Positions 1-12,287 of a DNA stretch of 64,000 nucleotides are shown here, piece by piece. The stretch is from Erythrophleum ivorense (Eukaryota > Streptophyta > Magnoliopsida > Fabales > Fabaceae), in contig JAIUCV010000003.1 of NCBI GenBank assembly GCA_026724425.1, forward strand, positions 65,463,088 to 65,527,087. The letters run 5' to 3'. Position 1 is the first letter of the stretch; each line of letters starts with the position of its first letter. The notes under the pieces were generated by a model. It did no database searches. It worked only from the letters and a program-made list of their open reading frames with translations, and was not told the origin of the DNA. A program made the position numbers and the translations under genes.

Positions 1-256
1 AGTATGAGCAACGGTACTTTCAACCCAAGAAACGAAACTCGGAAGAGACTTCTAGTAACTACATTCATTGACATAAAAAATTTAACAGTATGTACACAAT
101 AAATTATAGTTTTGACTTTTGAGAAAGAATTACAGAGTACCGTTTTGCATACACCGATTCATACACAGGTAATCTATGGTAATCAAAATATTAAAAAAAG
201 AAGAAGCTCAAGCTTGATAAATAATTTATCAGTAACAAATAACAACAGTTATGTAC

Positions 257-3200
257 CTATTGATCAAGAGGCATCCACTCAAGTTCTAGATCTAATTCTC
301 CAGATTCAACGTTTTGGAGCTTGAGAGACATCTTCTGTATAACTTTCCCATCAACTATATTGACTATGCTATCCTCTAAGAGTGCATTGTCATCAGATTT
401 AAGCCATTTTCCTATCTGCATATCACCAAACATTTCTGCATTTCCAAATGCCATTGCTGATGTTATCAGGGGCTGGAGATCAACTTCCGCTTCTCCCATT
501 ATATCATCAGCCGAAAATGTGTCATGATCATATACTTGCTGTAATGCAGCCAATTGATAAGACAAATTGCAATATAGGTAAACCAAAAATCAATTTTCTT
601 AGTATACATATACTTGAAAACATTAAAACACACAGCCAGATCCATCACACAAAAACGGCCAAACAACCAGCCTCCCCCCAACACGCCATAGCTAACTCCT
701 CCCAAACTCACCTAAAAATTTGCAGCAAAACCTTAACACAATATTGATAGATATATAAAATGTCTTCTACTCCTGTTCTATATAAACTCATTAGATTTAC
801 AGCAAAAGGTTAGAAGTACCTACTTTAACAGAAAACATAGAAAAAAGAAGAGGAAAAAAAGAATATTAGACATTCTTGAGATAAAATATCAATAAGTGTG
901 TGAATAATGATGAAAGTAAAAGTATAGCAAACGTCCTAGTAAGGTTATTCCCTTGGATCAAAGTAAAAGTATAGCAAAATTCCTTTTCTTTTCCTAATAA
1001 CTCACAAAAGATGGAAATACATAATCCCTTTTACTTTCTCCCTTGTGTTCTGCGGATGTGTCCAAGATAGAGTTGGCACGGGGAACAAATGTTTACTAAG
1101 AAGTGGTGAATCAATGGTGAAGTAACTCTTGTATTTATCATTTAAAGCAGGAGATAGTGCCATTAATTTTCACATCATTAGAAGAATAAAGCAGGGTAGT
1201 TCTAGAAAAAGAATGCCCATACAAAGATATGAGCAACTTACAATTTAGTCAAATTATTTCAATCTTGCCTCAAATTATATATCAAATTCACTTTCATTCA
1301 AAATAAAAAATTCTTTGATCAAGATTTTTGCTCCCTGTCAAGCACTTGTAACCAATAACAAAATATTGTCCCTTAAAAGGAGAGAAGGGGAACACCAGAA
1401 TTTTAATTGCCATTGGTGGAAAACAATATAAGAGAGAAGGCAAACTTAATTTGGTTCTGATTGAGATATCTAATAAAAGTTATAAAACATGGAACTTGTT
1501 TTACAAGGAAAAAGTTGTCAAATTTCTAAAAATGAAGATGGAGGAATTAATTGTTCTCTAATAATGGGCTCATGCAGGAAAACAGAGAAAAAGTTATTCC
1601 TGTTATTCACAAGGTAAAACTTCAAGCTTACCACTTTCAATGTTCCAAATTCCTGGGGAACAGACAGCATAAGTTCCTCATTCCAAACTGGATTCAAGTT
1701 ACTGTTGATTACAGTTGTCTGAGCGGTCTGAAGGCAAATAGCACCAAAGTCATTTTCAGAAGGATAATTATCATCATCTATTATGAGTTCCTTCGGCTGT
1801 AAATAAAAGATAAAGAGCAAATAGGTTTTAAAGCTATGGTCCCAAGAACAAATGCTGAAAAGAAGAACCTGCTGGCCAATTTTTAAGATGACATATGGAT
1901 CACTCGACATCATATCTCGAATAGCTAAATTGGTGCCTTTAACTACTTTCACCTTCAGCAACCCAATAAATTCTACCATGCCTTCCTGTTGTCACTTTCA
2001 ACATCAGAAAAAATTCAAGGAAACTCTCATTATGCAATTGCAATGCCATTATCACCAAAGAGTAAATTTGGATGCATAATCTTTAGTGGAAAACTTCCTT
2101 CTAGGTTACAACAATTTAACTCATCTAGTTTACAAAAATATGCTTTCTCAATACATGGCTAACAAACAAATATGTTTCCCATGCTTATGTGATCTAGTTT
2201 TTCTCAAATCCTACAAGTAGAGAATCAAAAGAACCAAATTGTAAACAATAATTACCATTTTCTGTGAACTACTAGTGCTTCGAAAAGTATCCATAATTTT
2301 GTTGAAAGAATTTGAGTCTAGAGAGCTTTTTCCAGATGCAATGCGCAGATCAGGTTTCAAAAAGTCTTGAAGCTCATACTTGGACCTGTAGTCAAAATTG
2401 ACACAAGTTACTTGAGCTTTGATCTGACTGGTACAATAATGCCACCATGCATGGTCCCAACTATCATGAGCAGTTGCGCCCAACGACAATGGACTGTGAT
2501 TTAAAAAAATGACTGGGCGAAATGCATTATAGCATTATAGAGAGAGAGAGAGAAGAAGAAGAAGAAGAAGAAGATTAGGGCGAAAGGAGGAAATTTCATA
2601 ACAATTACACTGAGAGTGGCCAACAGAATTACATACTTCATGGTGACCAAAGATATAATTGATTTGCAAAAAGAACCAAATGATGCTCTGATCAAGGGAT
2701 GTGTGGGGCAATATGTGTATGAAAGCATGACTAACCGGATGAAATTTGATCGCTGCTCATGACTGGCATCTGGTGTGGGCTTTCTATATCCTTCTGGAAT
2801 ATGAGCCTCATAAATTTTATTAGCAGAAGCATTTCCTCCAACTTCAATCATTGCATCTATTTCATCGTATGACCATTCATCCAATGTCACTGACAAAACC
2901 TGAAAGTAAAATATAATGTTGTCCTGAGGGTTTAATGCATGTGTGGAAGAAATAAATAAACTCAGCATTTATGTCACTGGGAACTAGGCAAGCATATCCT
3001 ATTGAAAACAAATGAGGTGACATCATATGATCCAATATCTCGCAAGCCAAAAAAAAAGGAAGAAAGGAAGATAACATCATATGTGTTGAGAAAATGGGAG
3101 AGAAAAAGTAAGGGAGAAAAGAAAGGGACTAATCAAAATATGTTACTGATTATTGAAAGACTCAATTATGGTGTACTTAATGCTGACCACTCAAAATCCA

Positions 3201-5980
3201 AGTAGTTCATATTTTAATCATATAAAAAAGTATGCATATTTCATAGTTTTTAAAAATTTGTTTAGTATAAGAAAAATTCAAATGACTTAACACTATGGCA
3301 GAAGAGCAACAATAAATTGAAGTATGTTGACTTTTAAGAGATATTAAGAATTTATGAAAGTCTTGTAGGTTAAGAAAATAGTTTCCCTATTGAGAGGTGT
3401 TATGAATTTAGGCAAGTCTTGTAGGTTAAGGATATATTTACTGGTAGACTGGTAGTGCTTTTGTATGATTATAGTATTACTATAAATAGAGGTTGAAGGG
3501 TCAGACTTATGTACATGGTCATCATTGAATCTTTCAACAGTAGTATATTTTGTTCACTCCCTCTTTTCTCCCAAACTTTTGTTTTTCCTATTTTCCCAAC
3601 ATGGTATCAAAGCTCAAGTATCACCCACCTTCAATCCTAACCCTAGCTTCCACAAAAAGAGAAAAGAAATCCATTGACTTGACTGTTGCTTATGTTTGAC
3701 CATATATTTCACATTGGCTCATCATTCTTTCATGGGATTTAAATACGTGAAAGTATTGTATTATGCTATGGAGTTGTTTATGTTGAGTTCTATTATGAAA
3801 ACTATGGCATTTTGGTTTTAGTGTTGGTTTGTTAGTTTTGTTGTAAATGAAGTTGCAGTTAGAAGTTCTAATAGTTGAGATTCTCATCGTTGCACCTTTA
3901 AGACTTCAACACCAAGTAGTGTGTTCTCAAGTGCCCTGGTGAGTAACCCAAGAAGCAGAGACTAGTTGGAGAAGGTTGAAGGGACTACTCATGAGAAGTA
4001 GATAAAAGACTTCTGGTAGCTATGTCATTGTGTTATATAATTTGGCTAATGAAGGCAACTAGGAGAATGTTGAGAGGCCTGTTCATGGGAAACAGGTTGA
4101 AGAATTATGAGCGTTATTTGATTGTTTAGGACATTGTCAAAGAAAGTGCTAGTTGCTTAAGATCTTAAGTTAATGGTTGAGTTATTTTACTTAGGTTAGT
4201 TATATTTCTTTGTTTTCAGTTACACTTTATTTGTTGCAGGTCAAAAGCTTTGTGAGCTTCAATTTGAGGGGGGAGTGTTAAGAAGTATTAAGAATTGAGG
4301 AAGTCTTGGAGATTAAGAAAATAGTTGCTTGTAGTGCACCCAAGTAAAGGGTATAAGTCTCTTTGTATGGTTATAGTATTCTTATAAATAGAGGTTATAT
4401 ACACTGCTATTGAGTCTTTTAATAATAAATATTTTGTTCCATCCCTCTTTTGTCCCCAACTTACGCTCTCCTTATTTTCTCAAAATCAGCAATACCTGAT
4501 AAGGAATCTAGACATAAGGCCATATAAAATTAGACATGGTTAAAGAGAAGAGATATGAGGAGAGATGTCGTGCCTGTGATGATTTCAGTTAATACATTGT
4601 GTCTTATTCATCTAAGAAGTAACTGCAATTGTTTGCACATCAAAATTGGTCTTCTAAATCACAAACAGAAAAACACCATGCATTACCAACTATAAAAATT
4701 ATTAGAGTGACCTGTGATTAGATGTACATTGGAGAATAATTCTATCATAGATTTAAAAGAAACCCTTATTCAGATCTCTCATTTGAGTTTTCCTTTTATC
4801 TCTTCCAGTTGAGATTATTTCTGATTGTTACGAGATATCAGTATATGCCACTTTGGGATCTAAGACTGAAGCATGTCCCAAAAGCATGTATAGCATAAGG
4901 CAGTATATTTGATAGGAAACGCAACCAAACACAAAACAGAGTTCACTAGACTTATTTTCTTGGGTACACCCATATGAGAGATTGATTCCTCTTTTTCCCT
5001 ATCAAGTTGAATCCACTTCCTAATAAAAGTTCTATAACCTTTCAATAAACATACATACACACACATGGATATATATAGCTTTGGCTCAATGATACTGGAG
5101 TAGTCTCTAGGGCTGAACGATCTGAGTTCAAAAACCAGTCGAAGCCAAAGTAACCAAAAGAAAAACTTTAAATATGCCTATCCTTAAAAAGTTGCCCCTA
5201 ACAATCATTTCCACCACAACCAGACAATCTAGGAGTGGTTACCTTTGATATATGAGTACCAAGGCTTCTGTGCACACCGCAACATTTTAAGCAAATAAAA
5301 ACACCAATATTAGCTGACCTGAAAATGGAGTTAGAATGTACTCATAAGAGCTTAGTTACAGGGATGTATCAACAACTCATTAAAGAAATACTCAACAATT
5401 AAGCACAGTTTTGAGTAAAATAATGACTATGAAAAGAACCACAAAATTTGTGAGTGCCAAGGGGAGAATACTTACGCCCATTTGGGATCTGGAGCATTAC
5501 AATCAGCACAAAAACGGTTGTCTTTTTGAAGCAATAGGTCTTTCAATCTTCTTTTACCTGTAAAAAACCGACCAATCACTCAACTTCACAAGAAAATCAA
5601 ATGAGAATAGCTCTTAGAAATTCCATATATTTCTATGCCATAGATGTTCTTAAGAATCTTAAGCTACTTTGCTATTTCAAGCTCCTTAAGAGCCTAAGTA
5701 TTTCAGAGATAGCCATATAGACAAAAGACGAAACCCCTTAAAACATGCACCTAAAGAATAAAACAAGCCGAGAAAGCTGCAGATGAAGAATAACATCTTC
5801 ATCACCAAAAAATAAATTGGAATACGGATCAATAATTCCCACTTAGTTGAATAGTTGAGAAGTTTTTGTGAGGAAAGTATAATATTTTCTCACTTCACAA
5901 CACCACATTAATTAATTTTATACAGTAAATATCAAAAGCATACCTGAGGCAGCCCTCCCAACTTCCCGAGGATTACTCAT
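257..5980 (-). CDS. AGD12: ArfGAP with C2 domain, AGD12/ZAC type (327 aa, 8 exons)
   Basis: Stimulates GTP hydrolysis by ARF GTPases in vesicle traffic; the C2 domain binds phospholipid, so the protein is expected at membranes. Coding exons, in reading order: 5944-5980, 5476-5557, 5243-5318, 2736-2899, 2256-2385, 1869-1985, 1632-1727 and 257-538; all junctions are GT..AG and all phases agree. The ArfGAP zinc finger is C29-x2-C32-x16-C49-x2-C52, with the catalytic arginine finger R57 in GVHRSLG. The C2 domain spans about residues 165-327, with calcium-type aspartates D187, D192, D238 and D240. Length and sequence fit AGD12/AGD13 (about 336 aa) and not AGD11. The start is the first ATG after a 5' UTR exon boundary. 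A probable 5' UTR intron runs from 6784 down to 6020. Intron 3 (2900-5242) is enlarged by an LTR element. The AGD12 assignment over AGD13 rests on remembered sequence similarity. Confidence 0.95.
2537..2574. repeat. (GA)n(GAA)n microsatellite
   Basis: A run of GA repeats passes into GAA repeats within intron 4 of the AGD12-like gene (2386-2735). Confidence 0.9.
3325..3601 (+). repeat. Left LTR with internal duplication
   Basis: It begins near TGTTGAC and ends at CCCAACA next to the primer-binding site. It contains two imperfect copies of a motif ending GTCTTGTAGGTTAAG (around 3370 and 3420), where the right LTR has one. The exact left boundary could also be about 3332, because the first bases align ambiguously with the right LTR. 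Confidence 0.7.
3602..3613 (+). other. Primer-binding site of the LTR element
   Basis: TGGTATCAAAGC lies directly after the left LTR. Plant retrotransposons primed by initiator-methionine tRNA usually carry TGGTATCAGAGC; this differs at one base. Confidence 0.8.
4276..4485 (+). repeat. Right LTR
   Basis: It starts TGTTAAGAAG directly after the purine tract at about 4264-4275 and ends near CTCAAAA. It is shorter and clearly diverged from the left LTR, so the insertion is old. Confidence 0.7.
5070..5165 (+). mobile_element. Possible SINE relic
   Basis: A pol III A-box-like stretch (TGGCTCAATGATAC) is followed about 35 bases later by a B-box-like stretch (TGAGTTCAAAAACC) and then an A-rich tail. 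The spacing suits a tRNA-derived SINE, but the boxes are degenerate and no flanking duplication is evident. Confidence 0.25.
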
Positions 5981-6870
5981 TGCTGTGCTTAAAGCTCACG
6001 GCCACCCAAAGTGCAGCGTCTATAATAGTCAGGCAAAACGAGTTAAAAACAAAAAAATCAGGCCAAGCAAACATATTCTACAACTAAACAACTGAAACCC
6101 CCATGAAATCCTGAAATAATAAGACTTCTCCGCTCCAATGATAATCAAGAATAAAAAGAAATATTTTAGAAAAAAAAATGACAGAAGATATAGCTTACTA
6201 ATTATCTGTAATTACTACTTAAGTAACAAGATAGAGAGAGAAAGGGATGAAATGGAGTAAGACAGATACTGTATGACTTACAAAATAGGAATTTTTGAAA
6301 ACAGCAAGTTAGTTTTTAAGACCATTTGAAGACATCTCGGCAAAGTCGTAAGGGGAGAAGAGGTTTTATTTCAAAAATACAAAATAAGATGGCAAAGACG
6401 CTGGAAACACCAGCTTTTGACATTCTCCATTTTCATTTTCCAAATAATACGATCCCAAGATAATCAAAATGCGAACGTTACCCAACTACGACAAATTTTT
6501 CTTCTGGAACCAAACGCCAAATTTGCGAATTTTTTAGGTATAAAGGATTGGAAAACAATGCGATTAGTAGTTATAAACAGATGTACTTGGTCAAACTGTC
6601 AGAAATAGAGGATTTCTAGGTAGTGATCAAATTCCGTCGATGAAAAATTCATCATAGGCTACGTTTGCATTAAATGAATCTTATAATATTAATAACAAAT
6701 CAACGGAGAAACAAAGATATTAAAAATTTTGTGGCTGCGAATGCATGTGAGATTAGAATGATAAAGAAAGGAATAACGAATTACCAGTGAATCAAGGACG
6801 AGCTCGATATCTCCAGAGTTTGGACAGAGGAGAGATGCAAGGGAGCGTGGCAGCGTTCAGTTACATAATC
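5981..6870 (-). other. 5' UTR and leader intron of the AGD12-like gene
   Basis: Reading the minus strand, a likely leader exon ends in a GGTAATT donor with its last base at 6785. A matching acceptor (ttatag) leaves a second leader exon at 5981-6019, directly before the ATG at 5978-5980. The far end of the first leader exon is not visible; about 6870 is a guess. A transcription start cannot be read with certainty. Confidence 0.5.
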
Positions 6871-9350
6871 GGAGTCGTTGAAAACTAAGATCTGTTTATT
6901 TATTTATTTTTTAAATCAGAATTCTGGTAAGTTTTTTATTCTTGTTCTGAGATTGGCATGGGCGAAAATTGATAAGATAATTTTATAAAAGTTTAAATTA
7001 AAAAGTATTTTATTTATAAGGAATTTGATTATAAAAATAATTTTACAAAAGGTTAAATTAAAAGATATTTTATTTGTAATAAAATAAAATAAATTTTAAT
7101 TCTTTTATTTTTATTAAAATCATTTCAGTAGTAGAGAATGTGCCGCATTAGCATTCAAGCAAGGCCACACACTGTTATACCTTCTTCCTCTTTTATTTTC
7201 CTTCTTTTTAATTCACCTGCCCCAAAATCATAACATCAAACTATTAGATAAAAATATGATATAAGAACAAAATTAGATTATATTTTTGGTACATAGGATT
7301 TTTTTTTTTTTAAATTAATATTATCTACCTTTAAATTAGACCTACTATATTTAAGTCATATAATTACTAAAAATAAAATAATTCATTTCAATCATAGTAA
7401 ATCATACCAAATTGCAGTAAATATTATATAATGTTATTATTTGTTTAATAACTATTTATGACTAAAGAGTTAGTTTAATACTTTTTAGTGGTTCTCTTTT
7501 AATTATTTAGACTTGAATTATTACAAAAAAAAGCAGCTTATTACAGTAGGCATAATTAATATTTTATTAAAAAAATATTTCTAACAAAAGTTGAAATTGA
7601 AAATATATTTATGAGTAAACTACTTAAATGATGTTATAATTATCAATTCAGTTTTTAAAAATTCATTATCATTAATTTTCTTTTGAGTAAAGTTAATGTT
7701 ATTAATTTAAAGCTCGTTTAATATGTAAAAAGTTATAGATAAAAATAAAAATAAAAAATAAAAAAATGATTTTAGAAGTAAAAGATAATCTTTTTATTCT
7801 TATTTTAAAATAGATATTTATTGAGATAAATAATTACATGAGTATAATAAATATTGTTAAATATTGTTATGATTTAGTCTTAACTGAATTAGAATTAAAA
7901 TTAAAATAATATATTTTATAAAATATTAAGAATAAATTATGATATATAATAAACTTCTTATACTAATGACAAACAATATTCTTTATATATAAATAATGTT
8001 ATGAAAAATTTAGGTCTTAACACATTGCTTTATTTTGGTATTAAATCTATTTTAACATTCTAAGCTTATTATTAATAGCAAAAATAAGAATCTCTAATGA
8101 ATGAAAGAGCTTGATCTCCTTTTTGAAAAAAAAAGAAAAAGACTCTGGTGTATATACGCCTATGGAGCTTCATCAGATGATTCGGAACATCCACGTCAGA
8201 TGTCAACGCTTCGGTGAAGACGAACGACACGAGCTCCAGCGTGAGCCACGGACGCTGCCATTATATAAAGTTCGACGCCAAAAAGTTGTTTCTAAACTAT
8301 ACTTTATACATAGGTTATTATTTTTGGTATGTAGTTTAAATAATTAAATCATAACAACGTTTAACTTGTAATTAAATTTTTTAAATAAATTATTATTTTC
8401 ATTTTTTGAGAGTTGGCTAAGTTCTCAATTTAGTCTATCAAAATATAACTTTTTTCAATTTAATTTATTAATAATTTTTGTCCCTTAATATGTTAAAGTT
8501 GTGGATTTAACTTCTCAATTTGATTTTGTAGAGTAACAAAAATAATTAGGAAAAAAATTGTTGAGGGACCAAGTTGAAAGGCTTAAAGTCCAGATGATCA
8601 AATTAAGAAGTTGATTATTTTCCAGGTATGGAAATGGTAATTTATAAATAGTTTTTTATACTTTTTCAAAAAATTATCAATTAAGAAGCCAATGCCTAGT
8701 TAAAGTGTGATTGAATAAAAATTATGCTGGGAGATAGTGTAATAAGAAAAATACATTATTAAATAAAAAATACATGATTAAATTAAACAAAAAGCAAAAA
8801 CCTGCAAAAAGGTGTAAACTACAAGAATAGATGAAATTATTATATATAGTCACGGGTCAATGTATTTTTTGAGTATTATTATTATATTTAAATTAAAGAA
8901 AATGAGATAACAATGTATTTTTAAATTAAAAATAAAATAATAAATATATGTTAAAAATAAATAAGCCAAATACATTTATTTCACATCAATGTTAAAAAAT
9001 AAAAGCACTCAAAAAAATTGTTCTAATTGAATTACAGGTTTCTGAGTTATACTTTTTTTATAATTTCATTATCAATGCCTGCATTTTTTTTATTTTTTCT
9101 TTTAGACTCATATTTTTTTTTTATATAAATCTTTTAAAGACATATGAATCTTTAAAGTTCTAAAATCTTTTATAAACAAAAAAAAAAAAGAACTCTCACT
9201 CTAATTGTAGACCAAGTGGGAATACATAGAGAAAAAAGAAGGAAGAGGTGAAAAGTTAAATAAAATTTTTTTAAATGCATTTGATAGTATAAACAGAATT
9301 TATAAGTAAAATAAATCTTAATTATTGAATATATAAATAACATAGTGTTC

Positions 9351-9579
9351 CCAGCGGAGAGCATGTGTTAGGTGAGCCATGATTGGTGTTTTACGGAGAT
9401 TGTTCAGCTATTTACGGAGATTGATCCTCTACAGTGTGCCAGCAGTAAAAACGTGTGAAGGGCAAAGTAAAAAAAAAAAATTGTAAAAAAAAAAATTATG
9501 AGACACTGCAGAGACAATTTTGGAATCCTTTACTGTAGAGGATCCCGATCCGCTATTTACGGGGATTAATCCAGCGGAG
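9351..9579. repeat. Inverted-repeat insertion-like segment flanked by a 9-bp direct repeat
   Basis: GATCCTCTACAGT at 9423-9435 is inverted perfectly at 9532-9544. A GC-rich 9-bp direct repeat, CCAGCGGAG, brackets the segment at 9351-9359 and 9571-9579, which stands out in AT-rich surroundings. The ends inside the direct repeats are not inverted copies of each other, so classification as a transposon is uncertain. Confidence 0.35.
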
Positions 9580-12162
9580 TGGGAGTTGGTATAAGTATCC
9601 TAATGATTGACTCTCTATAAAATATTTAAATAACTACAAGGCTAAATCATACATTTCAGAAATTTATGAGAGAATGCATGGTCCAACATAAAATAATAAT
9701 AATTTTGCTTCATCGCTTCCTTTCGAGCATACGTAGTGGTCATATGGCCCCTGCTTGTTGAATCCCACAGAAGGTGGATGATACAATACAACTTAGGAAT
9801 GCTTCACGACTAAAATTATATTTTATTATCAAAATTTTTAGTTAAAGTATACTAAATGTGATTTTTTAATAATGATATACAAAATTTATGACTTAAGTGA
9901 AAAACTATATACTCGCTTAAGCAAATATATATATACATGCTATATTATTATTAAAAAATTATATATTTATTATATTTTAATTAAAAATATAATAATATAA
10001 AAATTACATATAATTTTTTTAAAATGCCATAACGCATAGTTGTGGTCATTTTGCAAGGCTATTATCCAATGAGATTAAGTCCTTTAGATATATAAAAAAA
10101 GTTAAGAATAAAACTAAAAATGTGACTTTGAAAATAAAAAATAAATATTTTACTCTTATTTTAAAAAAATTTTGTAGGACATAATAGTTATTATAAAAAA
10201 TATTTTTTTTTCTAACTACCAAACAATAATGTTTTGGTAAATCATGAGTATATTAGGCTCAACCCATTAATAATTCGATTGGCCAGTCCAATAAAGTAAG
10301 TCCAATACCTAAAATTGATATAAAAAATTTAATAATTACGTATAAAAGTTTATATATATTATAAAAAATATAAGAAGTGTTGTGAATTTTATCCATTATG
10401 TCTATTTAGTTTTTTAACTCTCAAAAGTCATTAAAAATATATTATAATTCCATTCTTTATATGAATGATTATATTTTTTAAGAATTGTAATTCTTCATAT
10501 ATTTATTTATCACTTTCGTGTCTTCTTTCATAGTATATTATTTTATATTTAAGAGGTGACATTTTGGAGTTATAAATTTGTATCTATAAATAAACACTTT
10601 ATTTATATTAAGAGGTATGAATAAAATTTAAAAAATATTTATTTTATCTTTTATTTTTTTAAATTATATTTTCTCTATTTCTGGAGTTATTTCATAATAA
10701 GAAGTTGGTATTATTTATTGATTTTAAAGCAATATCGTTCTATTGTCACCTAAAAAAACTTCTGCTTTTTTTTTTTTCTAATTAGATAAGACATAAGTTC
10801 TTGTACAATCTACACGATGTTAATTTAATTTAAACCCCGCATGCTAAAGTATTAGTTGGGTCCACAACATGTTTTTTATAAACTAAATATAAAAATATGA
10901 AATATAAAATATCTAAAGCCTTTTTGATATATAGAAAATTTAGTAATGGAAAATGAAAAAGAAAGGTGAATAAAATGTAATGAAAAAATGTATATTTGAT
11001 ATGTATAGAAAAAAATGATTATATTTGTATTTGAGTATTTGATTGGAAAAAATAAGAATTGAATGGAAAGTAATAAATGAGAAAAGACAAAAGTATTCTT
11101 AGCTAAAAAAATATTAAATAAGATAGCTGATATATATATATATATATAATTACTTGATTATTTTTATATAATTATTTATATTTATAAACTATCATTCTTA
11201 ATACAATAAAAATAATTTTTTTAAATATTTAACATATTATATATAATAATATATTTAAATATATATAATAAAACATAGATAATATATATATAAAAAAGCA
11301 ATGCATATAAATGCATTAGGTCAGTCGCGAGATAAAACTTTTTTATATTAAATTTATAATTGGTTTTTTTTAATTTATTTAATTTATCATTTTTAATATT
11401 AAATATTATTATAAATAGTAACTTACTTTTAAAGTAAAAATAATAATTATAACATTAAATAAATAATTAATTAAAATAATAATTAAGTAAAATAATATTA
11501 AAAAATATAATAATTAAAAAAATTTAATCTCTCACAAGCTTGAGTTTTATTAAAATAAAAATGATTATATTTAAATATAAATTTATTATATTCAATAAAA
11601 TACGATTTGTATACTTCATCAAAAAATTTTAATTATGTGATGTTGAATAATAAAAAAAGAAAGTTTATTATATTTGTATTTTAAAAATTTATAATAAAAA
11701 TACAATTTTTTAAAGTAAAACACTTTCATTCATTCGAATGTAACATTAAAAAATAAAAAATAAAATACACATAAGTAAGCATTGGGTGGCCATTTGGTGG
11801 CGAATAAAGTTTGAAAAAGAAAAAGGAGACGAGGGTGATTTTTGAACTGTCATCGATGGGATCCCATGCAATTTATAATCGATTAACTGTTATGAGTGGG
11901 AATGAACGATAAGTCCAAAGAGAAGTCAAAAAGGATGAGGAGAAGCACTGAAGATGGTAATCATCACTCGCCATGATGACTATGATTGCTTTTATAGACA
12001 ATGATTTTCTTGTCTTGCAAAGGCAATTCCTACGTCATATAATTACATCTCTACTGCCAACCAGCCATTGTCGTCAACTATGTGCATGTTTAGATTTTTG
12101 TTTGGATCATGTTTAAAAAAAGGTAAGAATTAAGATGATTTTGTAATTGGGATCTACTAACC

Positions 12163-12287
12163 GTATGTTTGGCAGTGTGGTAAGAAGAAACAAAACCACG
12201 TTTGCAAACCTTTGTTGTCCAAAAGCAACAATTTGTTGCTTCCCTCAAACCATGTTTGCTTCTCCCCTAACGGACAACCAAACACGC
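12163..12287. mobile_element. Possible small MITE relic
   Basis: The left end reads GTATGTTTGGCAGTGTGG. The right end, read on the minus strand, begins GCGTGTTTGGTTGTCCG. The ends form an imperfect inverted repeat around TGTTTGG, and the inside is rich in CAAAC/GTTTG palindromic pieces. Boundaries are approximate. Confidence 0.35.

Larger units (their letters stand above)
3325..4485 (+). mobile_element. Short non-autonomous LTR retrotransposon (TRIM-like) in AGD12 intron 3
   Basis: Two diverged long terminal repeats flank about 670 bp with no coding capacity. The left LTR is about 3325-3601 and the right LTR about 4276-4485. They share a TTAAGAATT..GTCTT..TTAAGAAAATAG stretch, a TATAAATAGAGGTT promoter-like segment and a TTTTGTTC..CCCTCTTTT..CCAA end. 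Immediately after the left LTR is TGGTATCAAAGC, one mismatch from the usual initiator-methionine tRNA primer site. Immediately before the right LTR is a purine tract ending in GAGGGGGGAG. The element lies on the plus strand, antisense to its host gene. The left LTR is longer because it contains an internal duplication. No target-site duplication could be recognised. It has no gag or pol, so it would depend on enzymes in trans. Confidence 0.8.

Noticed and set aside
2501..2968. 155-codon minus-strand frame
   Set aside because: It contains a real AGD12 exon (2736-2899) but continues into both introns; the flanking residues (poly-Phe, etc.) are intronic.
5500..5560. tRNA genes searched for by B-box-like motifs across the window
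   Set aside because: Only degenerate boxes without a cloverleaf were found; no tRNA, rRNA or snoRNA could be supported by eye.
8111..8347. 78-codon frame in the gene desert
   Set aside because: Short, no domain, surrounded by AT-rich non-coding DNA.
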